A stretch of DNA of 64,000 bases, taken from NCBI RefSeq assembly GCF_002727185.1, contig NZ_NIZW01000001.1, forward strand, positions 1 to 64,000, written 5' to 3'. This document shows, one piece after another, positions 6,277 through 14,885 of the stretch. Both the position numbers and the translations under genes were made by a program. This stretch comes from Rhodopirellula bahusiensis. GTDB taxonomy: Bacteria; Planctomycetota; Planctomycetia; Pirellulales; Pirellulaceae. The notes beneath the pieces are model-generated. The model saw only the letters and a program-made list of their open reading frames with translations, made no database searches and had not been told where the DNA came from. Each line of letters begins with the position of its first letter. Positions within the stretch are counted from its first letter, which is position 1.

Positions 6277-7623
6277 TTAGGTCTTGATCGCCTGAGAATG
6301 TTCTGCGTCCCTGATTCGCAGGATTCGCTTGGCAACCTCTCGCTGCACCTGCGAGAAGAACTCGGGCGACTCCAATCGCTCTCGCTGAGCCGCGGGGAGG
6401 CAACACAACGTCGGTTCCCAGATGTCTTGCAGTGGAATTTGCAAGGAAACCCAATCTCGGCGTGGCATCGTCGCTCGCATTCCCGGCAACGGAAGCAATT
6501 GACCTTCTTGCCAAACGCCCAACGTCACCGCATACGCGCCGCTTGAATCGGGGTGCGGATCCACTTCGAGCCGCATCCGACCCACGGAGGGCCGAGGTTT
6601 CGGTTGCCGACCGGAAGAACCCGACGACGGCCCCGATTCATTCCCCAACCGATCCAGTGGACTGGCGACCGCCGTCGCCTTCATCTGTGCGACCTTGGTG
6701 TACAGCGAGGTGGTTTCCAGATTGGTGTGCCCAAGCAACTTTTGGATGAACCGAATGTCGGTGCCGGATTCGATCAAGTGCGTCGCAAAGCTGTGGCGAA
6801 AACTGTGCGGCGTGACCGCCTTGCCAATTCCCGACAGAATCCGAGCCTGCTTGACCGCACGTTGGATCGTCCGCGGAGAAAGATGCCGGCCAACACGCCC
6901 GTCTTCGGAAGGAAACAGGTAGCCAATTCCTTGGGTGCGCCGCCACAACTGCCGCATCAGCGGCAACAGATCGTCGGCCAACATGACATAGCGATCCTTT
7001 TTGCCTTTGCCAAGTTGAACCCGAATTTGTTGGCGATCAAAATCGAAGTCCGACCACTGCAAACGGGCGACCTCCGAGACTCGCAAACCGGTTGCATACA
7101 GCACGGTGAGGAGCAACTTGTCACGCAACGTGCGAGCGGCCTCCATCATTCGCTGGACCTCTTTCTTGGACATCACGACAGGCAATTGTTTTGACTTTCG
7201 CGGGGACACCAGTCCAACCGTGCAACGCAACAAACAGAATTTGTCCAGGCCGGTTCGCAGTGCCGACAAAGTGACGCTGACCTCCGACGCCGACGCGCCG
7301 CCATTGACCAGCAGTTCCAAGTAGGCCCGAATGTCTTCTTGGTCGATCTGGTCCAGCGGTCCCCGGTACCAGCGAAGGAAGCAGACCCAAGCGGAGCGAT
7401 AGTTTTTGATGGTGTTGACGGAGTAAAATCGGATCCGCAACTCGCGGACCAGACATTTAACAACCAACGGTTTGGGCGGCTGAGTCGACAGGTCGACGAC
7501 GGCATGCTCCGCTTTGAATTCCGTCTCCACGGCGTGTCGCGGGGCGTCTCGGCCGCGGGCGTCGCGCCAGGGTTGGCCATTGGTATAGAGACGGGGTGCA
7601 TCGGGTGCGACAAGACGAGACAT
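6277..7623 (-). CDS. Tyrosine recombinase of the cassette array (IntI-like, atypical)
   Basis: 448-residue tyrosine recombinase; the ATG at 7623 has GGAG 8 nt upstream, while earlier in-frame starts are only GTG or TTG. An N-terminal SAM-like domain (about 50-130) precedes the catalytic domain with R181 (TGLRVSEV), a lysine in GKGKKDR, H273 and R276 (HSFRHSF), H299 (LGHTN) and Y308 (SLYTKV). It ends the catalytic part with SPLDRL, as IntI proteins do. However, only about 50 residues separate GKGKKDR from the HxxR box, so the extra segment typical of IntI (about 20 residues or more, around an LFP motif) is missing. About 120 more residues follow SPLDRL and match nothing I know. It probably inserts and excises the cassettes, but a Xer-like resident beside an orphan array is the alternative. 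It points towards the array, unlike most integrons. Confidence 0.8.
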   Translation of the reverse strand: MSRLVAPDAPRLYTNGQPWRDARGRDAPRHAVETEFKAEHAVVDLSTQPPKPLVVKCLVRELRIRFYSVNTIKNYRSAWVCFLRWYRGPLDQIDQEDIRAYLELLVNGGASASEVSVTLSALRTGLDKFCLLRCTVGLVSPRKSKQLPVVMSKKEVQRMMEAARTLRDKLLLTVLYATGLRVSEVARLQWSDFDFDRQQIRVQLGKGKKDRYVMLADDLLPLMRQLWRRTQGIGYLFPSEDGRVGRHLSPRTIQRAVKQARILSGIGKAVTPHSFRHSFATHLIESGTDIRFIQKLLGHTNLETTSLYTKVAQMKATAVASPLDRLGNESGPSSGSSGRQPKPRPSVGRMRLEVDPHPDSSGAYAVTLGVWQEGQLLPLPGMRATMPRRDWVSLQIPLQDIWEPTLCCLPAAQRERLESPEFFSQVQREVAKRILRIRDAEHSQAIKT

Positions 7624-7969
7624 GAGCTGCTCCAGCAAATAAGGCGAAGACACGTTTCGCAAACGTTCAGCGAGCCAAGCGTGACAAACAATGCGAATTC
7701 ATCTCGATCCGGCCCTGTTTTCGGAACAACGAATGGCCGGACAGTCTCCAAAGGCCAGATCTGTTGCTGAATCGACAACAGATTGCCGATCTGATGCGGC
7801 GGCCCCCACGCTGCCACTCTCGATCCCGGGATGAAACCTGCGAAAAACATGGCCGCCACAAGCGCAAACATTTCGCAGCCCAGCGTTCGCCCCGATTCCC
7901 GCACCCAATCGGGGCGAACGCCCAAACGGCTCACGGGAATCAACTCCATCTTTTTTTCTTGCTCATGTG
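7624..7969. other. Spacer upstream of the recombinase gene
   Basis: 346 bp without a supported gene. A minus frame from 7949 has a hydrophobic stretch but runs on through the recombinase gene in another frame, so it is not credible. An inverted repeat CTGTTG-N9-CAACAG lies at 7761-7781, about 140 bp before the recombinase start, and could be a regulator site; it does not fit the E. coli LexA spacing. Confidence 0.4.
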
Positions 7970-9325
7970 TCAGGACACACTGGCAAGCTCTTTCCGCAGA
8001 ACCGCCATCGTTTCGCGTTGGCGTTTTTCGACGAACTGGCGTGCCTCATCCGCTTTGGCTTTTGCGGCGTCCAAGTCATTTGCCATCTGCAGAACCGTCG
8101 GGACGATGCGTTTGCAATCGGTTTCCGAATCGAGATCGAACAACCAATCTCCCAAGCCGATGTCTTCCCACATGTAGCCTTTGCTGGTTTGTTCTTCGAA
8201 ACGACAAACGATCGCGGGAATCCCGTGGCCGATGCACATGATCGGTGAATGCATTTCGTTGCCAAACAACCCGGCACTCTTCATGTATACGCTGACCGCT
8301 TCGCCCGTCAACCAATAGTTCGGCCGCCAGACGACTCGCGACAGAACGTCCTTCGGCAATCGGTCGATCAACATCTCTTTGCCCACCGCCATCTGCGTGC
8401 GATCTTCGGGGCAGACCAAGACCTTGCGATCCGTCTTGCGAACGATTTGCACGATCGCTTCGCGAAGTTGGGCATGGTCGTGCTCCTTCATCGCTTCGTT
8501 GCGAGCGTGTTTGATCGGATCAAATTTGACGTTGGGTTTGATGGTCCAGTACGGCGTGTATCGCAGACGCGGGATGCAGCACAGAAACTTCTGGGGCTCC
8601 AATTGGTTCTCTGCCAAGAAACGATCCGCGGCGGGTTCGTCTCGCAAGTCACACGCGAAGGCACCGTCGGGACCAAACTCCATCACGGGGGCGGACGCAC
8701 CGAGACTCCTTGCCAGTTCCAATGACTTGCTGTCTCGGAAGAAGACGAACCTCGCGTGATTGAGCACATCGACTGAACGATCCATCGCATCTCCGTTTCG
8801 CGCCGACGTTGCCGACGACTTCTTCAGCGGGAACGTGATCCCATAGATGCCGTACGGCTTTCCCGTTTCCTCTCGCCACTTGACCAAATCGCGTTCGGCA
8901 ACAATGGATGCACCTGATCCGTGCAGTAGAAAATCGCATTCGCGGAAGGCTTGCTTCAATGCCTCGGATCGTGGCTTTGCAATTTTCAGTTTGGGAAATT
9001 CCTTTCGCAGCAACTCTTCCACGCCGTGATCGACGTTGGACGGCCAGAGCGTGACTTCCACGTCGGGCAGGTGGTCGCGAAGAATGCTGAGCACGCCGGG
9101 TGTGTGAGCGATGTCACCGATGTTGACGGTCTGCCATGAGGAACGCAGTAAGACTCGTTTCGGAGGTTTGCCGTCGTCGGCCGTTGCCAACGCTTGCCAC
9201 ACTGGATTGCTAGCAGCCAACGCTCCCGTGGCCACTCCCATTTTTGCGGAGCGACTCAGGAAGGATCGACGGGCAAGTGTTGGTTCGTGCTTTTCAGACG
9301 CGGATCGGGACATCGAAAGAGGCAT
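7970..9325 (-). CDS. Tat-exported polysaccharide pyruvyl transferase-family protein
   Basis: About 451 residues. The N-terminus carries a twin-arginine signal ([20 protein letters not shown]). The rest fits the polysaccharide pyruvyl transferase fold (PF04230): [16 protein letters not shown] near the start, [33 protein letters not shown], then [17 protein letters not shown] and [12 protein letters not shown]. Known members transfer pyruvate ketals to exopolysaccharide or cell-wall sugars. A Tat-exported version is unusual, since classical members work in the cytoplasm, so the substrate here is open. ATG codons at 9325 and 9313 are both possible starts and neither has a clear ribosome-binding site. 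It stands alone, divergent from the sigma factor operon. Confidence 0.8.
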   Translation of the reverse strand: MPLSMSRSASEKHEPTLARRSFLSRSAKMGVATGALAASNPVWQALATADDGKPPKRVLLRSSWQTVNIGDIAHTPGVLSILRDHLPDVEVTLWPSNVDHGVEELLRKEFPKLKIAKPRSEALKQAFRECDFLLHGSGASIVAERDLVKWREETGKPYGIYGITFPLKKSSATSARNGDAMDRSVDVLNHARFVFFRDSKSLELARSLGASAPVMEFGPDGAFACDLRDEPAADRFLAENQLEPQKFLCCIPRLRYTPYWTIKPNVKFDPIKHARNEAMKEHDHAQLREAIVQIVRKTDRKVLVCPEDRTQMAVGKEMLIDRLPKDVLSRVVWRPNYWLTGEAVSVYMKSAGLFGNEMHSPIMCIGHGIPAIVCRFEEQTSKGYMWEDIGLGDWLFDLDSETDCKRIVPTVLQMANDLDAAKAKADEARQFVEKRQRETMAVLRKELASVS

Positions 9326-9542
9326 GGGAACTCGCGAAAATGGGTGGGGCGGCAAGCAAACTTTCATTCACGCCGGTCTGGTGGGTGGGAGAGGGGGTCA
9401 CATCGTACTTCAGCTCAACCGAGCATTTGGGCTGCACACCGGAGTCGCGAAAGACAAATCAAAAAAAAATCCGGGCGAATTCTGTCATGATTTGATTTGA
9501 GCGGATAAGGAACTCATGCAAGCCAATTCTCAGGAGTTTTGA

Positions 9543-10061
9543 GTGGACGATTCAACACGCCATGCGACCCGATTGTGGACCTCGGCTCAGCCGGTGGTGG
9601 CCGCTTTCGTTGCGTCGGTGGTTCGAGATCGCCGTGATCGCGAAGATGTGCTGCAAGAGACAGCGCTCGCGGTTCTGAACTCGTTTGATTCCTACGATTC
9701 GTCACAAGCGTTCCAAGGCTGGGCGATTGGGATCGCGAGAAACCAAATCGGTTTGTACCTGCGTCGTCGTCGACGTGATCGCTTGGTATTCAGCGAAGAA
9801 ACAATTGCGAATTTGCAAACCGTCTTCGACGAATCCTCTCCGCCCGATGAGCTGGATCACTTGCCGACTTGCATTGATCAATTGGCAGGTCGAGCCCGGA
9901 AAATCTGCGACTTGAGATATCAAAAGGGTTTGAAGCCCGCGGCGATCAGCGAGCAAATCGGCATGACGGCCAACTCCGTCGCGAAAGCACTGCAACGAAT
10001 TCGCGAACAATTGCGTGAGTGCATCGAAGACAAGTTCGTTTCGGAAGGAGCGAATGGATGA
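9543..10061 (+). CDS. ECF RNA polymerase sigma factor
   Basis: A 172-residue sigma-70 family protein starting with GTG, which follows an AGGAG ribosome-binding site. Region 2 is recognisable in RRDREDVLQETALAVLNSFD and FQGWAIGIARNQIGLYLRRR. Region 4 is RKICDLRYQKGLKPAAISEQ followed by the helix-turn-helix IGMTANSVAKALQRIREQL. This belongs to the planctomycete FecI-like group. Its last codons overlap the FecR-like gene in an ATGA arrangement, so the two are probably translationally coupled and the neighbour probably restrains it. The downstream genes at 11672-16478 may be its targets or just its operon mates. Confidence 0.92.
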   Translation: MDDSTRHATRLWTSAQPVVAAFVASVVRDRRDREDVLQETALAVLNSFDSYDSSQAFQGWAIGIARNQIGLYLRRRRRDRLVFSEETIANLQTVFDESSPPDELDHLPTCIDQLAGRARKICDLRYQKGLKPAAISEQIGMTANSVAKALQRIREQLRECIEDKFVSEGANG

Positions 10062-11578
10062 GCACCCATGTCCAACTTCTTATCGATGGTTATCTCGATG
10101 AAACCCTGACTCCGGATCAAGTGTCCGAATTGGAATCATGGATCAACTCGAGTCCGGATCACGCGAAACAGTTCGCTGATGCGGTTCACTTTGACGAACG
10201 CATGACCGCGGAATTGAGCTGGCAACAGTTCACTGAATCGGAACCTTCCGAAACAAAACACGTGGCCACGCCATCGGCAGTTGCCTCCCCAGTCCAATCA
10301 AGCGGATATCGGCGAATATGGGTCATCGCTGCCGTCGCCGCATCGATTTTGTTGATCGTTGGTTTGGCGATCCAGTTCGCTCCCGATCATCCTGACAATT
10401 CTAAGACCGCACAAAACGCGACCGAGCAGGCAGTTCCGGACAACGAAACCGATCCAACGTTTGTGACCTTGGTTCAATCCATCGACGCGGCTTGGGAAGA
10501 CAATCGCTCGTGGCAATCCGGCGACCGGATGGAGGCTCAAACGATCGCTCTTCAATCGGGCATCGTTCACTTGCAATTTGACAGCGGGGTGGAGGTCACT
10601 TTGGAAGGACCTGCGTCGTATGAATTGCAATCAATCGATCAAACCAAGTTGGCGTTTGGGCTGTTGTCCGCGACCGTCCCGCCGGGTGCCGAAGGCTTTC
10701 GCGTCGACACACCCTCCGCTCAAGTGATCGACTTGGGCACGGCTTTCGGTATCGAACTTGATCGCGACGGACTTTCCAAGGTGTCGGTCTTCGACGGTGA
10801 GGTCGAGGTAGTCTCAGACAACCATCGTCAGAAGCGACTGCTGACCGAAGGCGAGAGCGTCGAACTCTCCTCCGATGGCAGCATGAGCGACATCGCTTTC
10901 GATACCGGTCGATTCGAAAAGCTGTGGCCGTATGGGTCGGGGATCGTCAAGTCGACCGGTGCCTTCCGCTTCGCACCTCAATGGCCGCGAATGGCCAACC
11001 GAATCCAAAGTGATCGTCGTATCTTCGTTCTGCCGGAAGGCTATGCGAATCGATTGCAATCACCATGCTCGGTCGACATCACAGACCCCGGAAACTACAC
11101 GACGGAAGAGCAATTGCTGAACTCGGTGATTCCGACGGACCAACGCGTTCGTTCGTTCTTGCTGATGTTCAATCCCACCGTAACGCCCGACCCCGATTGG
11201 AATCGTCGACGGCTCAACATTCGAGACTTGGAATTGGTCGAAGGCAGCATCACGTTTCAACACCCCATTCTGGGCGTGATTGTTCGAGACAAAACCTTGT
11301 TCAAAACAGATGGGCGGTTTTCGCTTCGAACCGCCGTCAACGTACCCTTCGGCCAGGGGCTGGAACTCGATGCGACTCGCACCGGCGACATCATCACGCT
11401 CAGCGAAGATCGCCGAACGATCGACCTCAGCCTCATGACCTTTGGACGACGCGGAGATCACGTCCGTGTAATCGTGGATGCTTCTATCCGACCACGCTTT
11501 CCACGTCGACCTTCGGAAACGTTTCGCAACAACCTTCGAAACCCAATTGATAGCGTCAGGGCGCGAGCCCTCCGGTAG
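10058..11578 (+). CDS. FecR-like anti-sigma / sensor protein
   Basis: 506 residues from the ATG at 10058, which overlaps the stop of the sigma gene. The cytoplasmic N-terminus (VQLLIDGYLDETLTPDQVSE) resembles anti-sigma domains. A single transmembrane helix lies at about residues 87-106 (WVIAAVAASILLIVGLAI). The periplasmic part has a FecR domain (LQSGIVHLQFDSGVEVTLEG, then VIDLGTAFGIELDRDGLSKV and SVFDGEVEVV). A further C-terminal region of about 200 residues (LLMFNPTVTPDPDW onward) looks like a beta-rich LamG-type module, common in planctomycete FecR proteins. It presumably senses an extracytoplasmic signal and controls the adjacent ECF sigma factor. Confidence 0.88.
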   Translation: MSTHVQLLIDGYLDETLTPDQVSELESWINSSPDHAKQFADAVHFDERMTAELSWQQFTESEPSETKHVATPSAVASPVQSSGYRRIWVIAAVAASILLIVGLAIQFAPDHPDNSKTAQNATEQAVPDNETDPTFVTLVQSIDAAWEDNRSWQSGDRMEAQTIALQSGIVHLQFDSGVEVTLEGPASYELQSIDQTKLAFGLLSATVPPGAEGFRVDTPSAQVIDLGTAFGIELDRDGLSKVSVFDGEVEVVSDNHRQKRLLTEGESVELSSDGSMSDIAFDTGRFEKLWPYGSGIVKSTGAFRFAPQWPRMANRIQSDRRIFVLPEGYANRLQSPCSVDITDPGNYTTEEQLLNSVIPTDQRVRSFLLMFNPTVTPDPDWNRRRLNIRDLELVEGSITFQHPILGVIVRDKTLFKTDGRFSLRTAVNVPFGQGLELDATRTGDIITLSEDRRTIDLSLMTFGRRGDHVRVIVDASIRPRFPRRPSETFRNNLRNPIDSVRARALR

Positions 11579-11671
11579 CGACCTGGTCTGCCAACGCACT
11601 GCACCAAAACGATCGCATTCACCAAACCATTCCCTCGTCGATCTTCCCCGTCCTCTCCCTAGGAGCCAATC

Positions 11672-12103
11672 ATGAAGAACCAAAACGAAGTGCAAACCCA
11701 ACCTATCGCAGGTGCCCCTCCACGACGACGATTCCTGATGAAACTGTTGGCCGGCGGAGCAGCCTTGCCACTGATCTCATCGGTTGCGTTCGCTCAAAAA
11801 CCAAACCGAATGGCGAAGGACGCTGACGGCAACCCTCAAGCCAGGCGTCGGGGAGCAGCGGGCATGCAAATGGATCCATCCAAGATTGCCGCGAAGCTGA
11901 TCAAAGACCATGACAAAGACGGCGACGGTGCACTCAACGCAAAGGAGTTGGTCGCGGCGCTGACCGCACTTCGCGAAGGGCGAGGGCAGGGCATGAGAGG
12001 ACGACAAGGGCAAGGACGTGAAGGAATGCGACCAGGTGCCGGCGGTCAACGTGGATTGCGAAACGAAGAGAAAGGTGTTCAGCCCAAACGCCCCGGTGAA
12101 TGA
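11672..12103 (+). CDS. Small Tat-type EF-hand protein
   Basis: A 143-residue exported protein. The start is an ATG preceded by TAGGAGCC. A signal region (PPRRRFLMKLLAGGAALPLI) has a twin-arginine-like RRR and ends at VAFAQ. One EF-hand loop, DHDKDGDGALNAKEL, sits near residue 89 with all the usual acidic positions. The rest is low-complexity Gly/Arg/Gln. One EF-hand normally needs a partner, so it may pair with another protein. It lies between the FecR-like gene and the PSCyt1 gene in the same direction and may belong to their operon. Confidence 0.75.
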   Translation: MKNQNEVQTQPIAGAPPRRRFLMKLLAGGAALPLISSVAFAQKPNRMAKDADGNPQARRRGAAGMQMDPSKIAAKLIKDHDKDGDGALNAKELVAALTALREGRGQGMRGRQGQGREGMRPGAGGQRGLRNEEKGVQPKRPGE

Positions 12104-12332
12104 TCGTGACATTCGTTGCAAAGCTGGTCGGCAAAATGTGTGGGACTGACTGATCAGCCGTATGGGCATTCGCCCCGGTTGCATGAACGGACCGTGGCGA
12201 TCACCAGGACGAATCGCACGTGAAGTGCCTTTTGCTGACCAATTTTTCAAAATGACAGGTTGGAAGCCTATCCCACACTTGATGCTGACTCTTATCTCTT
12301 CTCTGCCAGACTTCATGATTGCACGTGACGCC

Positions 12333-14786
12333 ATGAAAAACTTCGCCTTTTCCATGTTGGCTCTTTCGCTGGGTTTGCTCGGCGCGTCCGAGACGCCGGC
12401 GCAAGAGTCATCGAAGATCACGCCGGAGCAACTCGAGTTCTTTGAAAATCGAATTCGTCCGGTGCTGGTTCGAGAATGCTATGAGTGCCACTCGGCCGAG
12501 TCTGGCAAGACGCGCGGCGGGCTGCGTCTGGACACGCGAGATGGATTGCTTCTGGGTGGTGAATCGGGCCCATCGGTTGTCCCTGGGCATCCAGAAGACA
12601 GCCCGTTTTGGGACGCCGTCACCTACAGCGGTTGGGAGATGCCGCCGCGTGGCCAATTGCCCGACGAGGTCCTCGCCGATTTCAAGCGTTGGATCGAAAT
12701 GGATCTGCCAGACCCGCGCGTTCGCGAATCGATCACGGTGGAAAGCAAGATCGACATTGAAGCAGGACGGGAACACTGGGCCTTTCACAAACCGACTATT
12801 CAGGATCTTCCCGAGGTCAAGAATGCTGATTGGGCGAAGTCCAACATCGATGTGCATGTGCTGGCGAAACTGGAAGACAACGGCTTGGAACCTGCGGCCG
12901 ATGCGGATGCCGCGACACTGTTGCGTCGCCTATCGTTTGACTTGATTGGCTTGCCACCGACGCCAGACGAAGTCCAATCGTTCTTGCGTGCAACGGCCAA
13001 GGATCGAGACGCTGCGATCGAGTCGAAAGTTGATGAACTGCTCGACAGCCCGCGATTTGGCGAACGTTGGGGGCGACACTGGATGGACGTGGCTCGCTAC
13101 GCCGAATCCTGTGGCAACAGCACCAACAACACGTATCCACACGCGTGGCGTTACCGCGACTATGTGATCGATTCTTTCAACGATGACACGCCGTATGACC
13201 GCTTCATCGCGGAACAGATTGCGGGTGATTTGTTGCCGGTCAAAACGGATGAACAGTGGCAAGAGAACTTGATCGCGACCGGTTTCTTGGCGATCGGAAC
13301 AAAGAACCTGGTCGAGCGGAATCCTCGTCAAGTCCAAGCGGACATCATCGACGAACAAATCGACACGGTGTCCAAAGCTTTTTTGGGTTTGACGGTCGCC
13401 TGCGCCCGTTGCCACGACCACAAACTGGATCCCATTCCGACGACCGACTACTACGCCATGGCCGGCATTTTCCAAAGCACGAACACGTATTACGGAACCG
13501 CCGAAGGAATCACCAATCGCAATTCATCGGATTTGTTGTCACTTCCGATTGCGGATGAAGTCCCCGCAGGAAGGCAGTATTCGACCGACGAAATCGATGA
13601 GTTTCAAGAACGCATGAACGATCTGCGATCGCAGATGATGGAAGCCACTCGCGATCGAGACAACCCATCGCAGCAACAGACAGTGATTCGTCTCCGAGCC
13701 CAGATCGCGTTGATCCAAGGTGTCCTTTCGGAAGTCGATGACGATGGAACGCCTCGTTCTCTGGCGATGGGCGTCCAGGAAGCGGACGCATTTGAGGACG
13801 CGGTCGTCTACGTCCGTGGCGATGTGGAAACCCCGGCGCAACGCGTGCCTCGCGGTTTCGTTCAAGTCCTGCCGCACAGTGCCGACGTTTCCATCCCATC
13901 GGATTCCAGCGGCCGTTTGGAACTCGCTCAGTGGCTAACTTCGCCGGACAATCCACTGACGGCTCGAGTCATGGTGAATCGCATTTGGCTGCATTTGTTC
14001 GGCGAAGGCATCGTGGCGACGCCCAACAACTGGGGACTGACCGGACAAGCCCCTTCGCATCCTGAATTGCTCGATCATTTGGCAATTCAGTTCGCAAAAG
14101 ACTGGTCCGTCAAATCACTGATTCGCGAAATTGTGTTGTCGCGTGCTTATCAGATGAGCTCCGGAATGAACGACGCCAACTATGAAGTTGATCCCGACAA
14201 TCGATTGCTCTGGAGAGCCAGTCCGCGACAATTGGATGCGGAATCGATGCGTGACGCGATTCTGGCGGTTGGCGGCGAATTGAATCTCGAACGCCCCATC
14301 GGTTCGCCCATCGCTCGCTATGGCAACAATCGAATCGGCCGCACGCTCGACGCGTCGCTCTTGGACGGGCTGAACGATCGGCGATCGGTTTACCTGCCCA
14401 TCGTTCGCGACGCAGTGCCTCGCTCCTTGGCGTTGTTTGATTTCGCCGACCCGAGTCTCAGCAACGCGAAACGCGACGTGTCGAATGTCCCAACCCAAGC
14501 GTTGTATTTGATGAACGATGAGTTCGTCTTGCAAAGTGCGGAGGGACTGAGTCGTCGACTGCTGAAGGAACACAACAACATTCGAGACGGTATCTCGGCA
14601 GCTTTCTTAGCGACGTACGGGCGTCCTGCGACCGACGCGGAAATCCGAAGTTGTGTGAACTTCTTTCAGGATTTCATGGGACCGGCTCGCAGCAAATCCA
14701 ATCGGTTTGTGCAAACACAACAACTGGCGATGACCGCGTTCTGCCAAGCGTTGGTCGCTTCGGCTGAGTTTCGATGTTTGAACTGA
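12333..14786 (+). CDS. PSCyt1 / DUF1549 / DUF1553 protein
   Basis: 817 residues from the ATG at 12333, which opens a clear signal peptide (MKNFAFSMLALSLGLLGASE); the frame reaches back to 12162 but that part includes a decayed palindromic repeat. Domains in order: planctomycete cytochrome-C-like PSCyt1 with CYECHS and GGLRLDTRDGLLLGGESGPS; PSCyt2/DUF1549 (FDLIGLPPTPDEVQSFL, RFGERWGRHWMDVARYAES, ACARCHDHKLDPI); then PSD1/DUF1553 (RVMVNRIWLHLFGEGIVATP, PSHPELLDHLA, SPRQLDAESMRDAILAVGG). Two CxxCH sites suggest haem c binding. These proteins are almost always paired with a DUF1501 protein, as here. The pair is thought to act on sulfated or complex polysaccharides, but no activity is established. 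Confidence 0.9.
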   Translation: MKNFAFSMLALSLGLLGASETPAQESSKITPEQLEFFENRIRPVLVRECYECHSAESGKTRGGLRLDTRDGLLLGGESGPSVVPGHPEDSPFWDAVTYSGWEMPPRGQLPDEVLADFKRWIEMDLPDPRVRESITVESKIDIEAGREHWAFHKPTIQDLPEVKNADWAKSNIDVHVLAKLEDNGLEPAADADAATLLRRLSFDLIGLPPTPDEVQSFLRATAKDRDAAIESKVDELLDSPRFGERWGRHWMDVARYAESCGNSTNNTYPHAWRYRDYVIDSFNDDTPYDRFIAEQIAGDLLPVKTDEQWQENLIATGFLAIGTKNLVERNPRQVQADIIDEQIDTVSKAFLGLTVACARCHDHKLDPIPTTDYYAMAGIFQSTNTYYGTAEGITNRNSSDLLSLPIADEVPAGRQYSTDEIDEFQERMNDLRSQMMEATRDRDNPSQQQTVIRLRAQIALIQGVLSEVDDDGTPRSLAMGVQEADAFEDAVVYVRGDVETPAQRVPRGFVQVLPHSADVSIPSDSSGRLELAQWLTSPDNPLTARVMVNRIWLHLFGEGIVATPNNWGLTGQAPSHPELLDHLAIQFAKDWSVKSLIREIVLSRAYQMSSGMNDANYEVDPDNRLLWRASPRQLDAESMRDAILAVGGELNLERPIGSPIARYGNNRIGRTLDASLLDGLNDRRSVYLPIVRDAVPRSLALFDFADPSLSNAKRDVSNVPTQALYLMNDEFVLQSAEGLSRRLLKEHNNIRDGISAAFLATYGRPATDAEIRSCVNFFQDFMGPARSKSNRFVQTQQLAMTAFCQALVASAEFRCLN

Positions 14787-14790
14787 AACC

Positions 14791-14854
14791 TTGTGGCATA
14801 GGCTTCCAGCCTGTGGAACCTCACTCACAGGCTGGAAGCCTATGCCACATCACT
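14791..14854. repeat. REP-like palindrome (GGCATAGGCTTCCAGCCTGTG type)
   Basis: Inverted repeat TGTGGCATAGGCTTCCAGCC and its complement around a short loop, lying between the two operon genes. The same palindrome recurs at 27008-27064 and in decayed form at 12255-12278. It is a dispersed repeat and could also affect transcript stability. Confidence 0.8.
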
Positions 14855-14885
14855 CCTCCACTTCGCTTTCTCATTAGGTTCCACC

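Noticed and set aside
7663-7949. A minus frame starting at 7949 with a hydrophobic N-terminus
   Set aside because: It continues into the recombinase gene in another frame and has no independent support.
12162-12332. An earlier start for the PSCyt1 protein at 12162
   Set aside because: The extra residues are partly encoded by a decayed palindromic repeat and precede a clear signal peptide at 12333.
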